A DNA stretch of 64,000 nt from Deinococcus sp. QL22 (GCF_023370075.1 NZ_CP097149.1:806001-870000); one strand, 5' to 3'. Positions 32,240 to 41,212 are shown, counted from the stretch's first letter. The notes: a model not told the origin generated them from the letters alone. Numbers and translations: made by a program.

Positions 32240-32592
32240 AACTCAACCACATCAACTTGGGCGTCACAGATGTTCCCGTCGCCGTAGAAATCTTTGAGCG
32301 TTATTTCGGCCTCAAGCAGTCGGACGGGATGCCCCGCAACGACAACATGACTTTTCTGCGCGACGACGACGGTTCTCTGATCTCGGTCTTCAAAAGCAAA
32401 GACGTGTCGTATCCCAAAGTCTTCCATATCGGCTTTTTGCAGGACACGCCGGAGCAGGTGCGGGCCATTCACGCCGAACTGACGGCAGGCGGCTACCAGA
32501 TTCCCGGCCCCAGCGAGAATCACGGACGCCTGACCTTCTATTTCAATACACCGTTCGGCGTCATCGTCGAAGTCGAATCGTTCTTCGCATAA
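32236..32592 (+). CDS. VOC (glyoxalase/bleomycin-resistance) superfamily protein, 118 aa
   Basis: Small metal-dependent fold of paired beta-alpha-beta-beta-beta units. It begins KLNHINLGVTDVPVAVEIFERYFGL with the metal His near residue 4, continues NMTFLRDDDGSLISVF, then KVFHIGFLQDTPEQVRAIHAEL and ends LTFYFNTPFGVIVEVESF with the final metal Glu. Substrate cannot be told. The TTG start overlaps the upstream stop (TTGA), with CAGGAG before it. sufD follows after 44 bases. Together with the preceding gene it separates sufB from sufD, which are usually adjacent. Confidence 0.85.
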   Translation: MKLNHINLGVTDVPVAVEIFERYFGLKQSDGMPRNDNMTFLRDDDGSLISVFKSKDVSYPKVFHIGFLQDTPEQVRAIHAELTAGGYQIPGPSENHGRLTFYFNTPFGVIVEVESFFA

Positions 32593-32636
32593 TTCCAGCC
32601 TCTGCTGGCTTGTATGGCTGCTTTACAGGAGAATCA

Positions 32637-33995
32637 ATGACCCAAACTCCCTTTACCACCGAACTGCTTGCGGCGGGCGGCCCCGATTGGCTGACCAACA
32701 AGCGCCGCGAAAGCTTAGAGCTGTTTAATACGCTGGAAGTGCCGCATGAAGGCGTGGAAGCCTGGAAGTACACGCAGGTCAGCGTGGATTTCAACGAGTT
32801 GCGGCCTCACGGAAAGCGCGAGGTCGTGGCCGATATTGCGTCCTTGCCTGCCAGTGTGCAGGAGCGCCTGAACGGCACCGATGTGGGTGCATTCCTTGTG
32901 CTGGACGGCCCGGATGTGGTCTACCGCACCGAGTTGCCCGCCGAATTGACGGCCAAAGGGGTGATCTTCACCGATCTGAAGACCGCCGTGGAGCAGCACG
33001 CCGACAAGGTGCAGCAGTACCTCTACAGCGTGGTTCCCGCCGAAGTGCCCGACGACACCACCATCGCCGCCCCCGGCACCACGCCCAGCAAGTCGCCCGA
33101 CCCCTCTGAGGGCAAATTCAGTGCGTTGGCGGCGGCCCTGTGGACAAACGGCGCGTTCGTGTACGTGCCACGCGGCGTGGAAGTGGAATTGCCGCTGGGA
33201 TCGTTCCGCGTGATGAGCGAGGCCGGAACCTACACGGCCACACGTACCCTTGTGGTGGCCGAAGCCAACAGCAGCGTGACCTTTATTGACGAGCAGGACA
33301 GCGAAGACCTGCCCGGTACCTACGCGATTGGCGCGGTGGAACTCGTCGTGCAGGACGGCGCACGCCTCCGCTACGTGTCTATCCAGAACTGGGGCAAAGG
33401 CGTGACCCATATCCAGCGTCAGCGCGGCGACGTGGGCAAAGACGCCACCCTGAACAGCCTGGTGGTCACGATGGGCGGCACCCTGAGCCGCACCGAGATG
33501 CAGACCTACCTGCGCGGCCAGGGCAGCGATTCCGAGATGCTGGCACTGTACTTTGCCAACGACGACCAGCATTTTGACCACTACACCTTGCAGCACCACG
33601 CCGCCGCCAACGCGCACAGCGACCTGCTATACAAGGGCGTGGGCGACGATTCCTCGGTGGGTGTCTTTTCCGGCATGATCAAGGTAGACCTGCACGCGCA
33701 AAAAACCGACGCCTACCAGAAGCACCGCACCCTGATGCTGTCCAGCGACGCCCGCAATTACAGCGTGCCGCAACTGGAAATCAACGCCAACGATGTGCGC
33801 TGCTCTCACGGCAGCACCACCGGGCCAGTGGATCAGGAGCAGCTCTTCTTTCTGAAATCTCGCGGGATTCGGGAGGAACAGGCTGAGAAGATGTTGGTCA
33901 CGGCTTTCCTTGAAGACGTGTTGACCCGCGTGCCTTTGAAGAGCGTGGTGGCCTACATCGAAGGCATTATTGCCAAGAAAGTCGGCGCAGCCTAA
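32637..33995 (+). CDS. sufD: Fe-S cluster assembly protein SufD
   Basis: SufB-related subunit of the SufBCD scaffold, needed for iron entry. It shows RRESLELFNTLEVPHEGVEAWKYTQV at the start, GAFVYVPRGVEVELPLG, SVTFIDEQDSEDLPGTYAIG, and the C-terminal SufBD core HHAAANAHSDLLYKGVGDDSSVGVFSG, TDAYQKHRTLMLSSDA and DVRCSHGSTTGPVDQEQLFFL with the conserved His. Length 452 is normal. AGGAG precedes the ATG at 32637. It is the last gene of the operon and is followed by a terminator. Confidence 0.96.
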   Translation: MTQTPFTTELLAAGGPDWLTNKRRESLELFNTLEVPHEGVEAWKYTQVSVDFNELRPHGKREVVADIASLPASVQERLNGTDVGAFLVLDGPDVVYRTELPAELTAKGVIFTDLKTAVEQHADKVQQYLYSVVPAEVPDDTTIAAPGTTPSKSPDPSEGKFSALAAALWTNGAFVYVPRGVEVELPLGSFRVMSEAGTYTATRTLVVAEANSSVTFIDEQDSEDLPGTYAIGAVELVVQDGARLRYVSIQNWGKGVTHIQRQRGDVGKDATLNSLVVTMGGTLSRTEMQTYLRGQGSDSEMLALYFANDDQHFDHYTLQHHAAANAHSDLLYKGVGDDSSVGVFSGMIKVDLHAQKTDAYQKHRTLMLSSDARNYSVPQLEINANDVRCSHGSTTGPVDQEQLFFLKSRGIREEQAEKMLVTAFLEDVLTRVPLKSVVAYIEGIIAKKVGAA

Positions 33996-34017
33996 GATTC
34001 GGCGCAACATAAAGAAT

Positions 34018-34047
34018 GGCCCACCTCTAAATGGAGTGGGCCTTTTT
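34018..34047 (+). terminator. Terminator of the suf operon
   Basis: GGCCCAC (34018-34024) pairs with GTGGGCC (34036-34042), extended by CTC/GAG with a bulge, followed by TTTTT, 23 bases after the sufD stop. Confidence 0.85.
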
Positions 34048-34088
34048 GTATTAAGTACCTGCCAACGGCTCCTGTTTCGGAATCTATC

Positions 34089-34631
34089 CTAGGAACCGGG
34101 AAGCATCTTGGCGTGTTCCAAATGCTTGGCGACCACAGGTTGGGTTTTGGCCGCGTAAGCTGCCGCCTGTGCGTCCTTGGTGACTGTGCGGTAGGTTTGA
34201 ATCAACTTGAGGGTCATCGTGTGACCATCTATTTGTACTTTCTTGTATTCGGCATCAAAGGCCGCACCCGATAGAGTAGTGAGCTTGTTGTACTGAAGGC
34301 GCTGGTCTGCACCGGGTTTGTCGGCCAACCTGATGCCTTTGGCCTGTGCAATGGCATTAAGTTCAGCCTGCGCTTTGGTGTGTTCCACAATCATCTCTTG
34401 GGCAAAGGCCCGCACTTCTGCATTGCTACTTCTTTGTAAAGCTAAACGCGAGGTTTGAATCTCGGTGAGGTTGCTCATGGTCATGACTTCCATGAACAGC
34501 ACATCCGTGTCGTTGGAGACCTGGGCTGTACTTATGGCCGCCATTGGGCTGTTTTGTGCGCCGCCTGCCAAAGAAGCGGGAACGCAGAGGGCGAGGCAGG
34601 CAGTCACGGCAAGCAAGGAACGTTTTTTCAT
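34089..34631 (-). CDS. DUF4142 secreted protein
   Basis: Exported four-helix protein of the DUF4142 family, ferritin-like in fold, function unknown. A signal peptide is clear (MKKRSLLAVTACLALCVPASLAGG). The mature part shows VMTMSNLTEIQTSRLALQRSSNAEVRAFAQEMIVEHTKAQAEL-type helices, with the family pattern S-N-x-x-V-R-x-F-A-x-x-M-I-x-x-H, then QRLQYNKLTTLSGAAFDAEY and KKVQIDGHTMTLKLIQ. Length 180 is normal. It has its own unit between sufD and sthA. Confidence 0.9.
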   Translation of the reverse strand: MKKRSLLAVTACLALCVPASLAGGAQNSPMAAISTAQVSNDTDVLFMEVMTMSNLTEIQTSRLALQRSSNAEVRAFAQEMIVEHTKAQAELNAIAQAKGIRLADKPGADQRLQYNKLTTLSGAAFDAEYKKVQIDGHTMTLKLIQTYRTVTKDAQAAAYAAKTQPVVAKHLEHAKMLPGS

Positions 34632-34838
34632 AGGAAATACTTCCGGGAAGTGAACTCCCAGAGGTTGTCATGGTAGTGAGGGGCAAAGATGACAGCGGCT
34701 TTCGTTCGGACTTGATCTGCCGCTGATGCAATGTTCAGTAGAAGTGTTGCTGGACTAAGAACGAACCTGAGAACTATTGAGCCAGTTCAAATCTGGTCAT
34801 ATTTCCCACAGTAAATCATCCAGTCAAGCGCCGAAAAA

Positions 34839-36347
34839 CTAAACGACTTCGCCCACTGCCGCCGCAGGTTCCAGCTTCGGCTCTAGCGCGGGCACGCTTC
34901 CCAGCCTGTTGATGCCGTCGAAGGCTGCCGTTTTGTAGCACTCGGCCAGAGTCGGATAGTTAAACACGGTGTTGACGAAGTAATCCACGGTTCCGCCAAA
35001 GGCCATGACCGCCTGACCGATATGAATCAGTTCGCTGGCCCCAGTGCCGATGATATGCACGCCCAACAGTTCACGGGTTTCAAGGTGGAAGATCAGCTTG
35101 AGGGTTCCCTGTTCGTCGCCAATAATCTGGCCGCGTGCAATTTCACGGTATTGGGCTTTGCCGATTTCGTAAGGCACGCCCGCTGCCGTCAGTTCTTCCT
35201 CGTTTTTGCCCACCGTACTGATTTCGGGAATGGTGTAGATGCCGTAGGGGAACAGCTCCGGTACGCTCTGGGTGGGAATGCCGAAAGCATGGCAGGTGGC
35301 AAGCCGCCCCTGCTCCATGCTGACGCTGGCTAGGCTGGGAAAGCCGATCACGTCGCCCACCGCGTAGATGTGATGCACCGCCGTCTGATAGTGCGCGTTG
35401 ACGGTAATTCGGCCCCGGTCATCGGCGCTCAGGCCCGCTGCCTCCAGGTTCAGTTTGGCGGTGGCCCCGACGCGCCCAATGGAATACAGCACCATATCGC
35501 TCACGATTTCTTTGCCGCTGGCAAGCGTGACGCGCACGCGCTGGCCCAGATGATCGGTGACCTGTTCCACCGTTTTGACGGCCTCGCCCAAACGCAGGGT
35601 CATGCGGTTCTGGCGCATCTGGTAGGCGAGCACGTCGGTGATTTCAAAATCCACGAATTCCAGCAGGCGCGGGCGCTTGTCGATCAGGGTCACGCGCACG
35701 CCCAGCGCGGCAAACATGCTGGCGTACTCGCAGCCGATGACGCCGCCGCCGATGACGGTCACGGTGCGCGGCAGATTCTGCAAATCCAGAATGTCGTCGC
35801 TGATGATAATGCGCTTACCGTCAAAGGGAATATTGCGGTCACGTGCCGCCTTGGTGCCCACTGCAATGACGATGGTGCAGGCCGTCACGTCGCGCCAGGC
35901 CTCGCCCTGACCACGTACATCACGCAGGCGAACCGTGTTGGGGCCGATAAACGACGCCTCGGCATTGATGGTTTCCACGCGGTTGCGGTGCAGTTGGTGA
36001 CGCACCACATCCAGTTCGTGCGCCATCACGCTGCTGGTTCGGAGCAGCAGATCCTGCACGGTAATATCGTCTTTGACCGAATACGACGATCCGTACAGGC
36101 CGCGCTGGTTGTAGCCGCTGAGATGCATGATCGCTTCCCTGAAGGTTTTGGAGGGAATCGTTCCTGTGTTGATGCACACGCCGCCTACAACCGACTTGCG
36201 CTCCACGACAGCCACTTTTTTGCCCAATTTGGCCGCCTGAATCGCCGCCCGCTGCCCGCCGGGGCCAGAGCCGATGACCAACAGGTCGTAGGTAAATTCG
36301 GGGGGAGTGCCCTGCACCGGAGTAGACGGGGAAACGGTCTGCATCAT
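34839..36347 (-). CDS. sthA: Soluble pyridine nucleotide transhydrogenase (Si-specific)
   Basis: FAD enzyme that moves electrons between NADPH and NAD+ in the cytoplasm. The FAD site is YDLLVIGSGPGGQRAAIQAAKLG, the NAD(P) site VIGGGVIGCEYASMFAALGV, and the second FAD motif HHIYAVGDVIGFPSLAS. In dihydrolipoamide dehydrogenases the active site is CxxxxC; here it reads GGVCINTGTIPSK, with Thr in place of the second Cys, as in SthA, which argues for transhydrogenase over dihydrolipoamide dehydrogenase. The C-terminal His-Glu pair is also lost. Length 502. The ATG at 36347 is chosen with GAGG about ten bases upstream. Confidence 0.92.
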   Translation of the reverse strand: MMQTVSPSTPVQGTPPEFTYDLLVIGSGPGGQRAAIQAAKLGKKVAVVERKSVVGGVCINTGTIPSKTFREAIMHLSGYNQRGLYGSSYSVKDDITVQDLLLRTSSVMAHELDVVRHQLHRNRVETINAEASFIGPNTVRLRDVRGQGEAWRDVTACTIVIAVGTKAARDRNIPFDGKRIIISDDILDLQNLPRTVTVIGGGVIGCEYASMFAALGVRVTLIDKRPRLLEFVDFEITDVLAYQMRQNRMTLRLGEAVKTVEQVTDHLGQRVRVTLASGKEIVSDMVLYSIGRVGATAKLNLEAAGLSADDRGRITVNAHYQTAVHHIYAVGDVIGFPSLASVSMEQGRLATCHAFGIPTQSVPELFPYGIYTIPEISTVGKNEEELTAAGVPYEIGKAQYREIARGQIIGDEQGTLKLIFHLETRELLGVHIIGTGASELIHIGQAVMAFGGTVDYFVNTVFNYPTLAECYKTAAFDGINRLGSVPALEPKLEPAAAVGEVV

Positions 36348-36480
36348 AGGGGAACCTCGTGAGAAGAAGGAAATGCAGCCCTCAGCCAACAGAGTCTGAG
36401 GTGACGTTGTGAAGAAAGGCATGTTGCCACGCCCGAGTTTTGAGTGTGAACAGGCGTCTACATCAGCTGCCCTGACTTGA

Positions 36481-36783
36481 TCACATGATCTGCGTTTCTG
36501 TGCCCGCTTCCCAGGCCGTGATGCTTAGGTCGTTCACGCCCATGCCCTGCACGGCGGCCACCGCCTCTCCCACGCCCGGCAAGGCCAAATGCGTCTGCAT
36601 ATCTGTCATGCTTTCCCACTGCTCGGTGATGAAGAACTGCCCCGGCACTTCCAGATTCTCGGACACCAGATACAGCACACACCCCGGCTCGGTGCGGGTT
36701 TGGGCCGCCAAGCCCTGCAACATCTGGCGGGCCGTATCGTGGTGGGCGGCGGAAAAAGTCAGACGGCCATGCGTAAGAATCAT
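36481..36783 (-). CDS. Antibiotic-biosynthesis-monooxygenase (ABM) domain protein, 100 aa
   Basis: Small ferredoxin-like alpha-beta barrel of the ABM/YgiN type, forming dimers; members include quinol monooxygenases and heme-degrading enzymes, and the substrate here is unknown. The fold pattern is ILTHGRLTFSAAHHDTARQMLQGLAAQTRTEPGCVLYLVSENLEVPG-type text with PGC and FFITEQWESMTDMQTHL, both diagnostic. The ATG at 36783 has CTGGAGG seven bases upstream; a longer reading to 36882 is unsupported. It lies upstream of sthA on the same strand with a gap of 133 bases. Confidence 0.88.
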   Translation of the reverse strand: MILTHGRLTFSAAHHDTARQMLQGLAAQTRTEPGCVLYLVSENLEVPGQFFITEQWESMTDMQTHLALPGVGEAVAAVQGMGVNDLSITAWEAGTETQIM

Positions 36784-36947
36784 GCGGTGCCTCCAGAAGT
36801 TGGATTGTAGGTGCTGTGTTATGGCTTCTGTGTTGTCGGTACTGGGTCTACCTTGCCCGATTTGCAGGCAGACACGGCGCAAGCCCCATTACACTTGAGA
36901 CGGAATGGGGCAGCGGCGCACGCCAGGCTCAGACCTCAGCAAACCAT

Positions 36948-36979
36948 AAAAAACCGGAACACCCGCGTGGGCATTCCGG
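36948..36979 (-). terminator. Terminator of rplY
   Basis: On the minus strand CCGGAA (36979-36974) pairs with TTCCGG (36959-36954), reinforced by TGCCCAC/GTGGGCA-type pairing in the loop, and is followed by TTTTTT. Confidence 0.8.
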
Positions 36980-37009
36980 CTTGGTTTGAGAGCTTGAAGT
37001 TGCTGAAGC

Positions 37010-37708
37010 TTACGCTTCGCTGCCCTCTTCCGTGGCTTCGGCGGCGGCTTCGGCCTTGACCTCTTCGAGGCTCGCGTCGCCTTCCAGCACGGCAGCGGCG
37101 GCTTCTTCGGACAGTTCGCCCGCAGCGACCATGCCCGCGACCTGAACGGCCTGCGTTTCGGCAGCCAGTTCGTCGGCGCTCATACGGGGAGCCAGCAGGC
37201 TGATGACGACAGTGTCTTCATCAATGCCCAGCTTCACGCCTTCGGGGAGTTTCAGCTGTCCGGCGGTGATGTGGTCACCGATATTCAGCTTGCTCACGTC
37301 AACCGAGATTTCCTGGGGAATGCGGCGGGGGCCAGGGGCAATGATGGCGAGGTTGTGAACAACGATGTCCACGAGACCGCCCATGACTTCGCCCTGGCTC
37401 TTGCCTTTGGTGTGCACGGGCACGCTGACGGCCACAGGCTCGCCGTAGGTGACCATGTAAAAGTCGACGTGAATAGGCACGCGGCGGCGCTTGTCCATCT
37501 GCACGGCTTTCACCAGTGCGGGGAAAGGCTGACCACCCTCGACGGTGATGTCGAAGATGCCCGTCGTACCCTGCTTGCGGAATGCACGGTCAAAGGCCTT
37601 CAAATCGAGGGCAAAGCTGACGTTGTTGCCCTTGTTGTAGGCGACGGCGGGGATCAAGCCTTCGGCCAGTTTTTCCTGAGGAATGCGGGGTTGGGCGTTT
37701 AGTTCCAT
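37010..37708 (-). CDS. rplY: 50S ribosomal protein L25, CTC/TL5 type
   Basis: Large-subunit protein that binds 5S rRNA. The N-terminal L25 domain (GLIPAVAYNKGNNVSFALDLKAFDRAFRKQG, then RVPIHVDFYMV) is followed by a TL5-type beta domain (GEPVAVSVPVHTKGKSQGEVMGG, EISVDVSKLNIGDHITAGQLKLPEGV) and an acidic Glu/Ala-rich tail of about 55 residues. The two-domain form of 232 residues matches the Thermus/Deinococcus type rather than the short E. coli L25. AAGGAG lies 13 bases before the ATG. A terminator follows. Confidence 0.95.
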   Translation of the reverse strand: MELNAQPRIPQEKLAEGLIPAVAYNKGNNVSFALDLKAFDRAFRKQGTTGIFDITVEGGQPFPALVKAVQMDKRRRVPIHVDFYMVTYGEPVAVSVPVHTKGKSQGEVMGGLVDIVVHNLAIIAPGPRRIPQEISVDVSKLNIGDHITAGQLKLPEGVKLGIDEDTVVISLLAPRMSADELAAETQAVQVAGMVAAGELSEEAAAAVLEGDASLEEVKAEAAAEATEEGSEA

Positions 37709-38021
37709 GCTGGGTGACTCTCCTTGGGGGTGTCTCTCGTCTGGCCGCCTCGCTCTCTTCCATGTCCAAAGCTCAAAAGCATCTGGGCGCGGGGGCGGGC
37801 GTCAAGCAACCGTGACAGTGTAGCAAAACTGGGGGATGGGTGGAAGGGCCAAGCGGAGAACCACAATGAGCGCAGTGACCGGGAATACAGGATGCCCACC
37901 GCCCTGAACGCCAATGCCTCTGCTAGAATCGCTCCTGTTGCCGCGAGGCCCCCCGCATTGCTGCCTTTATCTGGCAGCGTTATGCCAGAGGCGGCCCCGG
38001 CCCGCACAAGGAGAATCAAAC
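37709..38021. other. Shared upstream region of rplY and efp
   Basis: Minus strand: TACACT at 37818-37823 is the best -10 for rplY, which has AAGGAG in its leader. Plus strand: TAGAAT at 37924-37929 is the best -10 for efp, about 90 bases before its ATG, which has AAGGAG upstream. No gene is seen. Confidence 0.45.
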
Positions 38022-38579
38022 ATGATCAGCGTAACGGAACTGAGAAACGGCACCAAAGTGGAAATGGACGGCGGCCTGTGGGAGTGCCTGGACTACTCTC
38101 ACCTGAAGATGGGACGCGGCGGCGCGAAAGTCGTGACCAAGTTCCGCAACATGGAAACGGGCAGCATTGTCGACCGCACCTTCAACAGCGGTGAAAAGTT
38201 GCAGGACATTTTCGTCGAGGGCAAGAAGATGCAGTACCTGTACCGCGACGGCGACGACTACATGTTTATGGACATGGACACCTACGACCAAGTGAGCTTG
38301 CCCCCTACTCTGGTGGGCGACGCCGCCAAGTTTATGAAGGAAAACACCGACGTAGAAGTGCAGGTCTACGGCGACAAGGCCCTGAAAATTACGCTGCCCA
38401 ACATGGTCGTGCTGAAGATCACGCAGACCGACCCCGGCGTGCGCGGCGACACCGTTTCCGGCGGCACCAAGCCAGCCACACTGGAAACGGGCGCAGTCGT
38501 GCAGGTGCCCCTGTTCGTAGAGCAGGAAACCAGCGTGAAGGTGGACACCCGTACGGGCGAATACCTCGGCCGCGCCTAA
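38022..38579 (+). CDS. efp: Elongation factor P
   Basis: Relieves ribosome stalling at proline stretches. Three beta-barrel domains are visible: ISVTELRNGTKVEMDGGLWECLDYSHLKMGRGGAKV-type domain I, RDGDDYMFMDMDTYDQVSL in domain II, and the C-terminal signature DPGVRGDTVSGGTKPATLETGAVVQVP. The loop that reaches the peptidyl-transferase centre reads KMGRGG: the tip residue is Arg, not the lysylated Lys of E. coli, as in Thermus. This argues against EpmA-type modification. Length 185. AAGGAG precedes the ATG. Confidence 0.96.
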   Translation: MISVTELRNGTKVEMDGGLWECLDYSHLKMGRGGAKVVTKFRNMETGSIVDRTFNSGEKLQDIFVEGKKMQYLYRDGDDYMFMDMDTYDQVSLPPTLVGDAAKFMKENTDVEVQVYGDKALKITLPNMVVLKITQTDPGVRGDTVSGGTKPATLETGAVVQVPLFVEQETSVKVDTRTGEYLGRA

Positions 38580-38617
38580 CGTTCACTGCCTTTGCCTGAC
38601 TGAATTTGCCTAAAATT

Positions 38618-38648
38618 GCCGCCCTGCATGAAGTGGGGCGGCTTTTTT
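38618..38648 (+). terminator. Terminator of efp
   Basis: GCCGCCC (38618-38624) pairs with GGGCGGC (38636-38642), followed by TTTTTT. Confidence 0.85.
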
Positions 38649-38831
38649 AGACTGGCGTGTTGACCGGGCGACCCAAGAGCCGTTTGTGGTTAGACTCAGT
38701 GCAGACAACCCACTGTTTGCTTTCTCTCTGCTGTCCTCTCACCGTTTGCGCGGCATGATGAGCGGCGACGTTTCATTTTATTCAAGTCCATCACCAGCAA
38801 CACCACACCCAACAGATGTACAGGAGGGGCC

Positions 38832-39380
38832 ATGAACCCAGAAGACCTCAAACGAATCCTTGACGCCCTGAGCGCCGCCGATGTGCGCGAATTCAGCCTG
38901 AAGACCGGCAGCTTCGCCCTTGACCTCAAGCGCGGTCCACAGGCGATGGGCGGTCCCGCCTTTGCCCCCAGTGCCAGCGCACCCACCGGCCCCGCCGCGC
39001 CTCAGCCAGCAGCTTTTGCGCCTGCACCCAGAAGCGCGCCCAGTGGGCCTGCCGCGCCCGCTGACGTGGCTCCCGCCGCCTCTGCACCTGCCGCCACTCC
39101 AGCCGCGTCAGAAGCGCCCTCTGCCCCCGCCAAAGCCGCCAGCACCGGAACACCCGTGAAGGCTCCGATTGTGGGCACGTATTACGCCTCCAGCAGCCCC
39201 GACGCCGCGCCATTCGTGAAAATTGGCGACACCGTCAGCGCGGGCCAGGTGCTATGCATCATCGAAGCCATGAAGCTGATGAACGAGATTGAAGCCGAAA
39301 CGGGCGGCGTGGTGCGCGAGATTCTGGTCAAGAACTCCGATCCGGTGGAATACGGCCAAACGCTGTTCATTATCGAATGA
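38832..39380 (+). CDS. accB: Biotin carboxyl carrier protein of acetyl-CoA carboxylase
   Basis: Carries biotin between the carboxylase and transferase half reactions in the first step of fatty-acid synthesis. It begins [25 protein letters not shown], has an Ala/Pro-rich linker (about 40-105), and then the biotinyl domain [23 protein letters not shown] with the target Lys in [14 protein letters not shown], ending [10 protein letters not shown]. Length 182 is somewhat longer than in E. coli because of the linker. AGGAGG lies six bases before the ATG. accC follows 206 bases downstream, separated by an inverted pair of family B repeats. Confidence 0.96.
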   Translation: MNPEDLKRILDALSAADVREFSLKTGSFALDLKRGPQAMGGPAFAPSASAPTGPAAPQPAAFAPAPRSAPSGPAAPADVAPAASAPAATPAASEAPSAPAKAASTGTPVKAPIVGTYYASSSPDAAPFVKIGDTVSAGQVLCIIEAMKLMNEIEAETGGVVREILVKNSDPVEYGQTLFIIE

Positions 39381-39388
39381 GATCAGAG

Positions 39389-39572
39389 CGTCTAAGGGTC
39401 TAGGAGCCTGGTGAGGTGAAGTGCCCGTGTTGCTGAGTGACGTATGGAAAAGCAACCCGGCGCGCTCAGTTGCCGCCTTCGAACAAGTGGAGAGGGCAAA
39501 ATCATATGCACAAGACTGTCTGGCTCCCTATCAGGCACTGACTTGCCCTTAGACCGTTTGACCCTTAAACCT
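39389..39572 (+). repeat. Family B inverted pair between accB and accC
   Basis: The left arm (39389-39403) reads CGTCTAAGGGTCTAGG; the right arm (39546-39572) reads CCCTTAGACCGTTTGACCC then TTAAACC, the inverted form. They flank about 140 bases with no ORF. This fills nearly all of the space between the two acc genes. Confidence 0.6.
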
Positions 39573-39586
39573 TTGCCGGAGGCAAA

Positions 39587-40924
39587 ATGTTCAAAAAAAT
39601 CCTGATTGCCAACCGGGGCGAAATTGCCCTGCGTGTGATTCGCACAGCCCGCGAAATGGGCATCAAAACCGTTGTAGTTTATTCCACCGCCGACGAAAAA
39701 AGCCTGCCCGTGCTGCTGGCCGATGAAAGCGTGTGCGTGGGGCCGCCTGCCTCCAACGCCTCTTATCTGAATATTCCCAACATCCTGTCGGCGGCCATGA
39801 TGACGGGCGCGGAAGGCATTCACCCCGGTTACGGGTTTATGGCCGAAAACCCCGATTTTGCTGAGATGTGCCGCGATCATGGGATCGTGTTCATCGGCCC
39901 CACGCCGGAAAGTATGCGGGCGCTGGGCAGCAAGGCAGGCGGGCGCGAGATTGCTGCCAACAGCAACGTGCCTGTGGTGCCCGGAACTGGCGTGCTGGAA
40001 GACGTGGACGCCGCGATCCTGGCCGCCAAACAGGTGGGCTATCCGGTGCTGCTGAAGGCCAGTGCGGGCGGCGGCGGACGCGGGCAAAAAGTGGTACGGA
40101 CGCAGGAAGAACTCAAGTCGGCCTTCAATCAGGCGCAGGAAGAGGCGCGGCTGTACTTTGGCGACCCCGCCATCATCATGGAAAAGTTTCTGGAAGAGTT
40201 CCGGCACGTGGAGGTGCAGGTCATGGGCGACGGTAACGGCCACGTGATCCACATCGGTGAGCGCGACTGCTCTATTCAGCGGCGCAACCAGAAACTGATC
40301 GAGGAAGCGCCCAGTACCCTACCCGCCACCCTGCGCCAGGAGATTCTGGACGCCGCAGTGAGGCTGGCCCAGCACGTGAACTATGCCGGGGCAGGCACGC
40401 TGGAATTCATCGTAGACCGCGACGGCAACTACTATTTCATGGAGATGAACACCCGGATTCAGGTGGAACACTGCGTCTCCGAGATGATTTCCGGGCTGGA
40501 CTTCGTGAAGATGCAGCTTCAGATCGCGGCGGGCGAGGGCCTGGCGCTGAAGCAAGAAGACGTTGTGCTGCGCGGCCATTCCATCGAGTGCCGCCTGAAC
40601 GCCGAAGACCCCGACAAGGACTTCCGGCCAGCCGCGGGCAAGATTGACGATGTGCACTTTGCAGGCGGCCCCGGCGTGCGTGTGGACAGCCACGTGTACA
40701 CGGGCTACGTGATTCCGCCGCACTACGACTCGCTGATCGGCAAGCTGATCGTGCACCACGATACCCGTGAGCAGGCCATTGCCCGCATGAAACGTGCCCT
40801 GGAAGAAACCGTGATTCATGGCCCGAAAACCACCATTCCGCTGTACGTCAAGATCATGGACAACCCGTTTTACAAACGCGGCGCAGTCATGACCAATTTC
40901 TTGAAGACCCGGATGGAGATGTAA
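39587..40924 (+). CDS. accC: Biotin carboxylase of acetyl-CoA carboxylase
   Basis: ATP-dependent carboxylation of biotin on AccB. Order of motifs: FKKILIANRGEIALRVIRTAREMG, GIHPGYGFMAENPDFAEMC, the ATP-grasp glycine loop KASAGGGGRGQKVV, HVEVQVMGDGNGHVIHIGERDCSIQRRNQKLIEEAP with catalytic residues (seen in several shorter blocks), and FMEMNTRIQVEHCVSEM with the catalytic Glu and Arg. Length 445 is normal. GGAGG lies six bases before the ATG. It ends at a long perfect terminator. Confidence 0.97.
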   Translation: MFKKILIANRGEIALRVIRTAREMGIKTVVVYSTADEKSLPVLLADESVCVGPPASNASYLNIPNILSAAMMTGAEGIHPGYGFMAENPDFAEMCRDHGIVFIGPTPESMRALGSKAGGREIAANSNVPVVPGTGVLEDVDAAILAAKQVGYPVLLKASAGGGGRGQKVVRTQEELKSAFNQAQEEARLYFGDPAIIMEKFLEEFRHVEVQVMGDGNGHVIHIGERDCSIQRRNQKLIEEAPSTLPATLRQEILDAAVRLAQHVNYAGAGTLEFIVDRDGNYYFMEMNTRIQVEHCVSEMISGLDFVKMQLQIAAGEGLALKQEDVVLRGHSIECRLNAEDPDKDFRPAAGKIDDVHFAGGPGVRVDSHVYTGYVIPPHYDSLIGKLIVHHDTREQAIARMKRALEETVIHGPKTTIPLYVKIMDNPFYKRGAVMTNFLKTRMEM

Positions 40925-40953
40925 AGCGAATAGTGTAAAAACTACAAGTGGGT

Positions 40954-40997
40954 AAAAAGTAGAACTGGCCTACAGGTGAGGCCAGTTCTACTTTTTT
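40954..40997. terminator. Bidirectional terminator between accC and the convergent small gene
   Basis: AAAAAGTAGAACTGGCC (40954-40970) pairs perfectly over 17 bases with its inverse (40980-40996), nine-base loop, with T on both ends in each direction. It serves accC and the minus-strand gene at 41024-41212. Confidence 0.92.
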
Positions 40998-41023
40998 GTG
41001 GTCAGTTGATTCGGCTTTCGCCA

Positions 41024-41212
41024 TTACATCTTGCGGTCTTCTGCCACCTTGCCCAGAATAAAGAAGGTGGGTGCCCAGTGGCCTACGAACAGCCCGTCGC
41101 GCTCTTTGGTGGCCTCTTCCTGACCGTCTTCGGACTTGCCCTTGAGGTAGTTGGCTGCCGAAACGAGAATGGACGCGAAGCCGAGAATGTACAGAATGTT
41201 GGAAATCTTCAT
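41024..41212 (-). CDS. Small membrane protein, 62 aa
   Basis: One hydrophobic segment at the N-terminus (ISNILYILGFASILVSAANYL) is followed by a charged stretch (KGKSEDGQEEATKERDG) and a second weak hydrophobic part (FVGHWAPTFFILGKV). It could span the membrane once or twice. The function is unknown. AGGTGA precedes the ATG at 41212, and the gene ends just before the shared terminator. A longer upstream reading to 41350 lacks coding character. Confidence 0.7.
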   Translation of the reverse strand: MKISNILYILGFASILVSAANYLKGKSEDGQEEATKERDGLFVGHWAPTFFILGKVAEDRKM

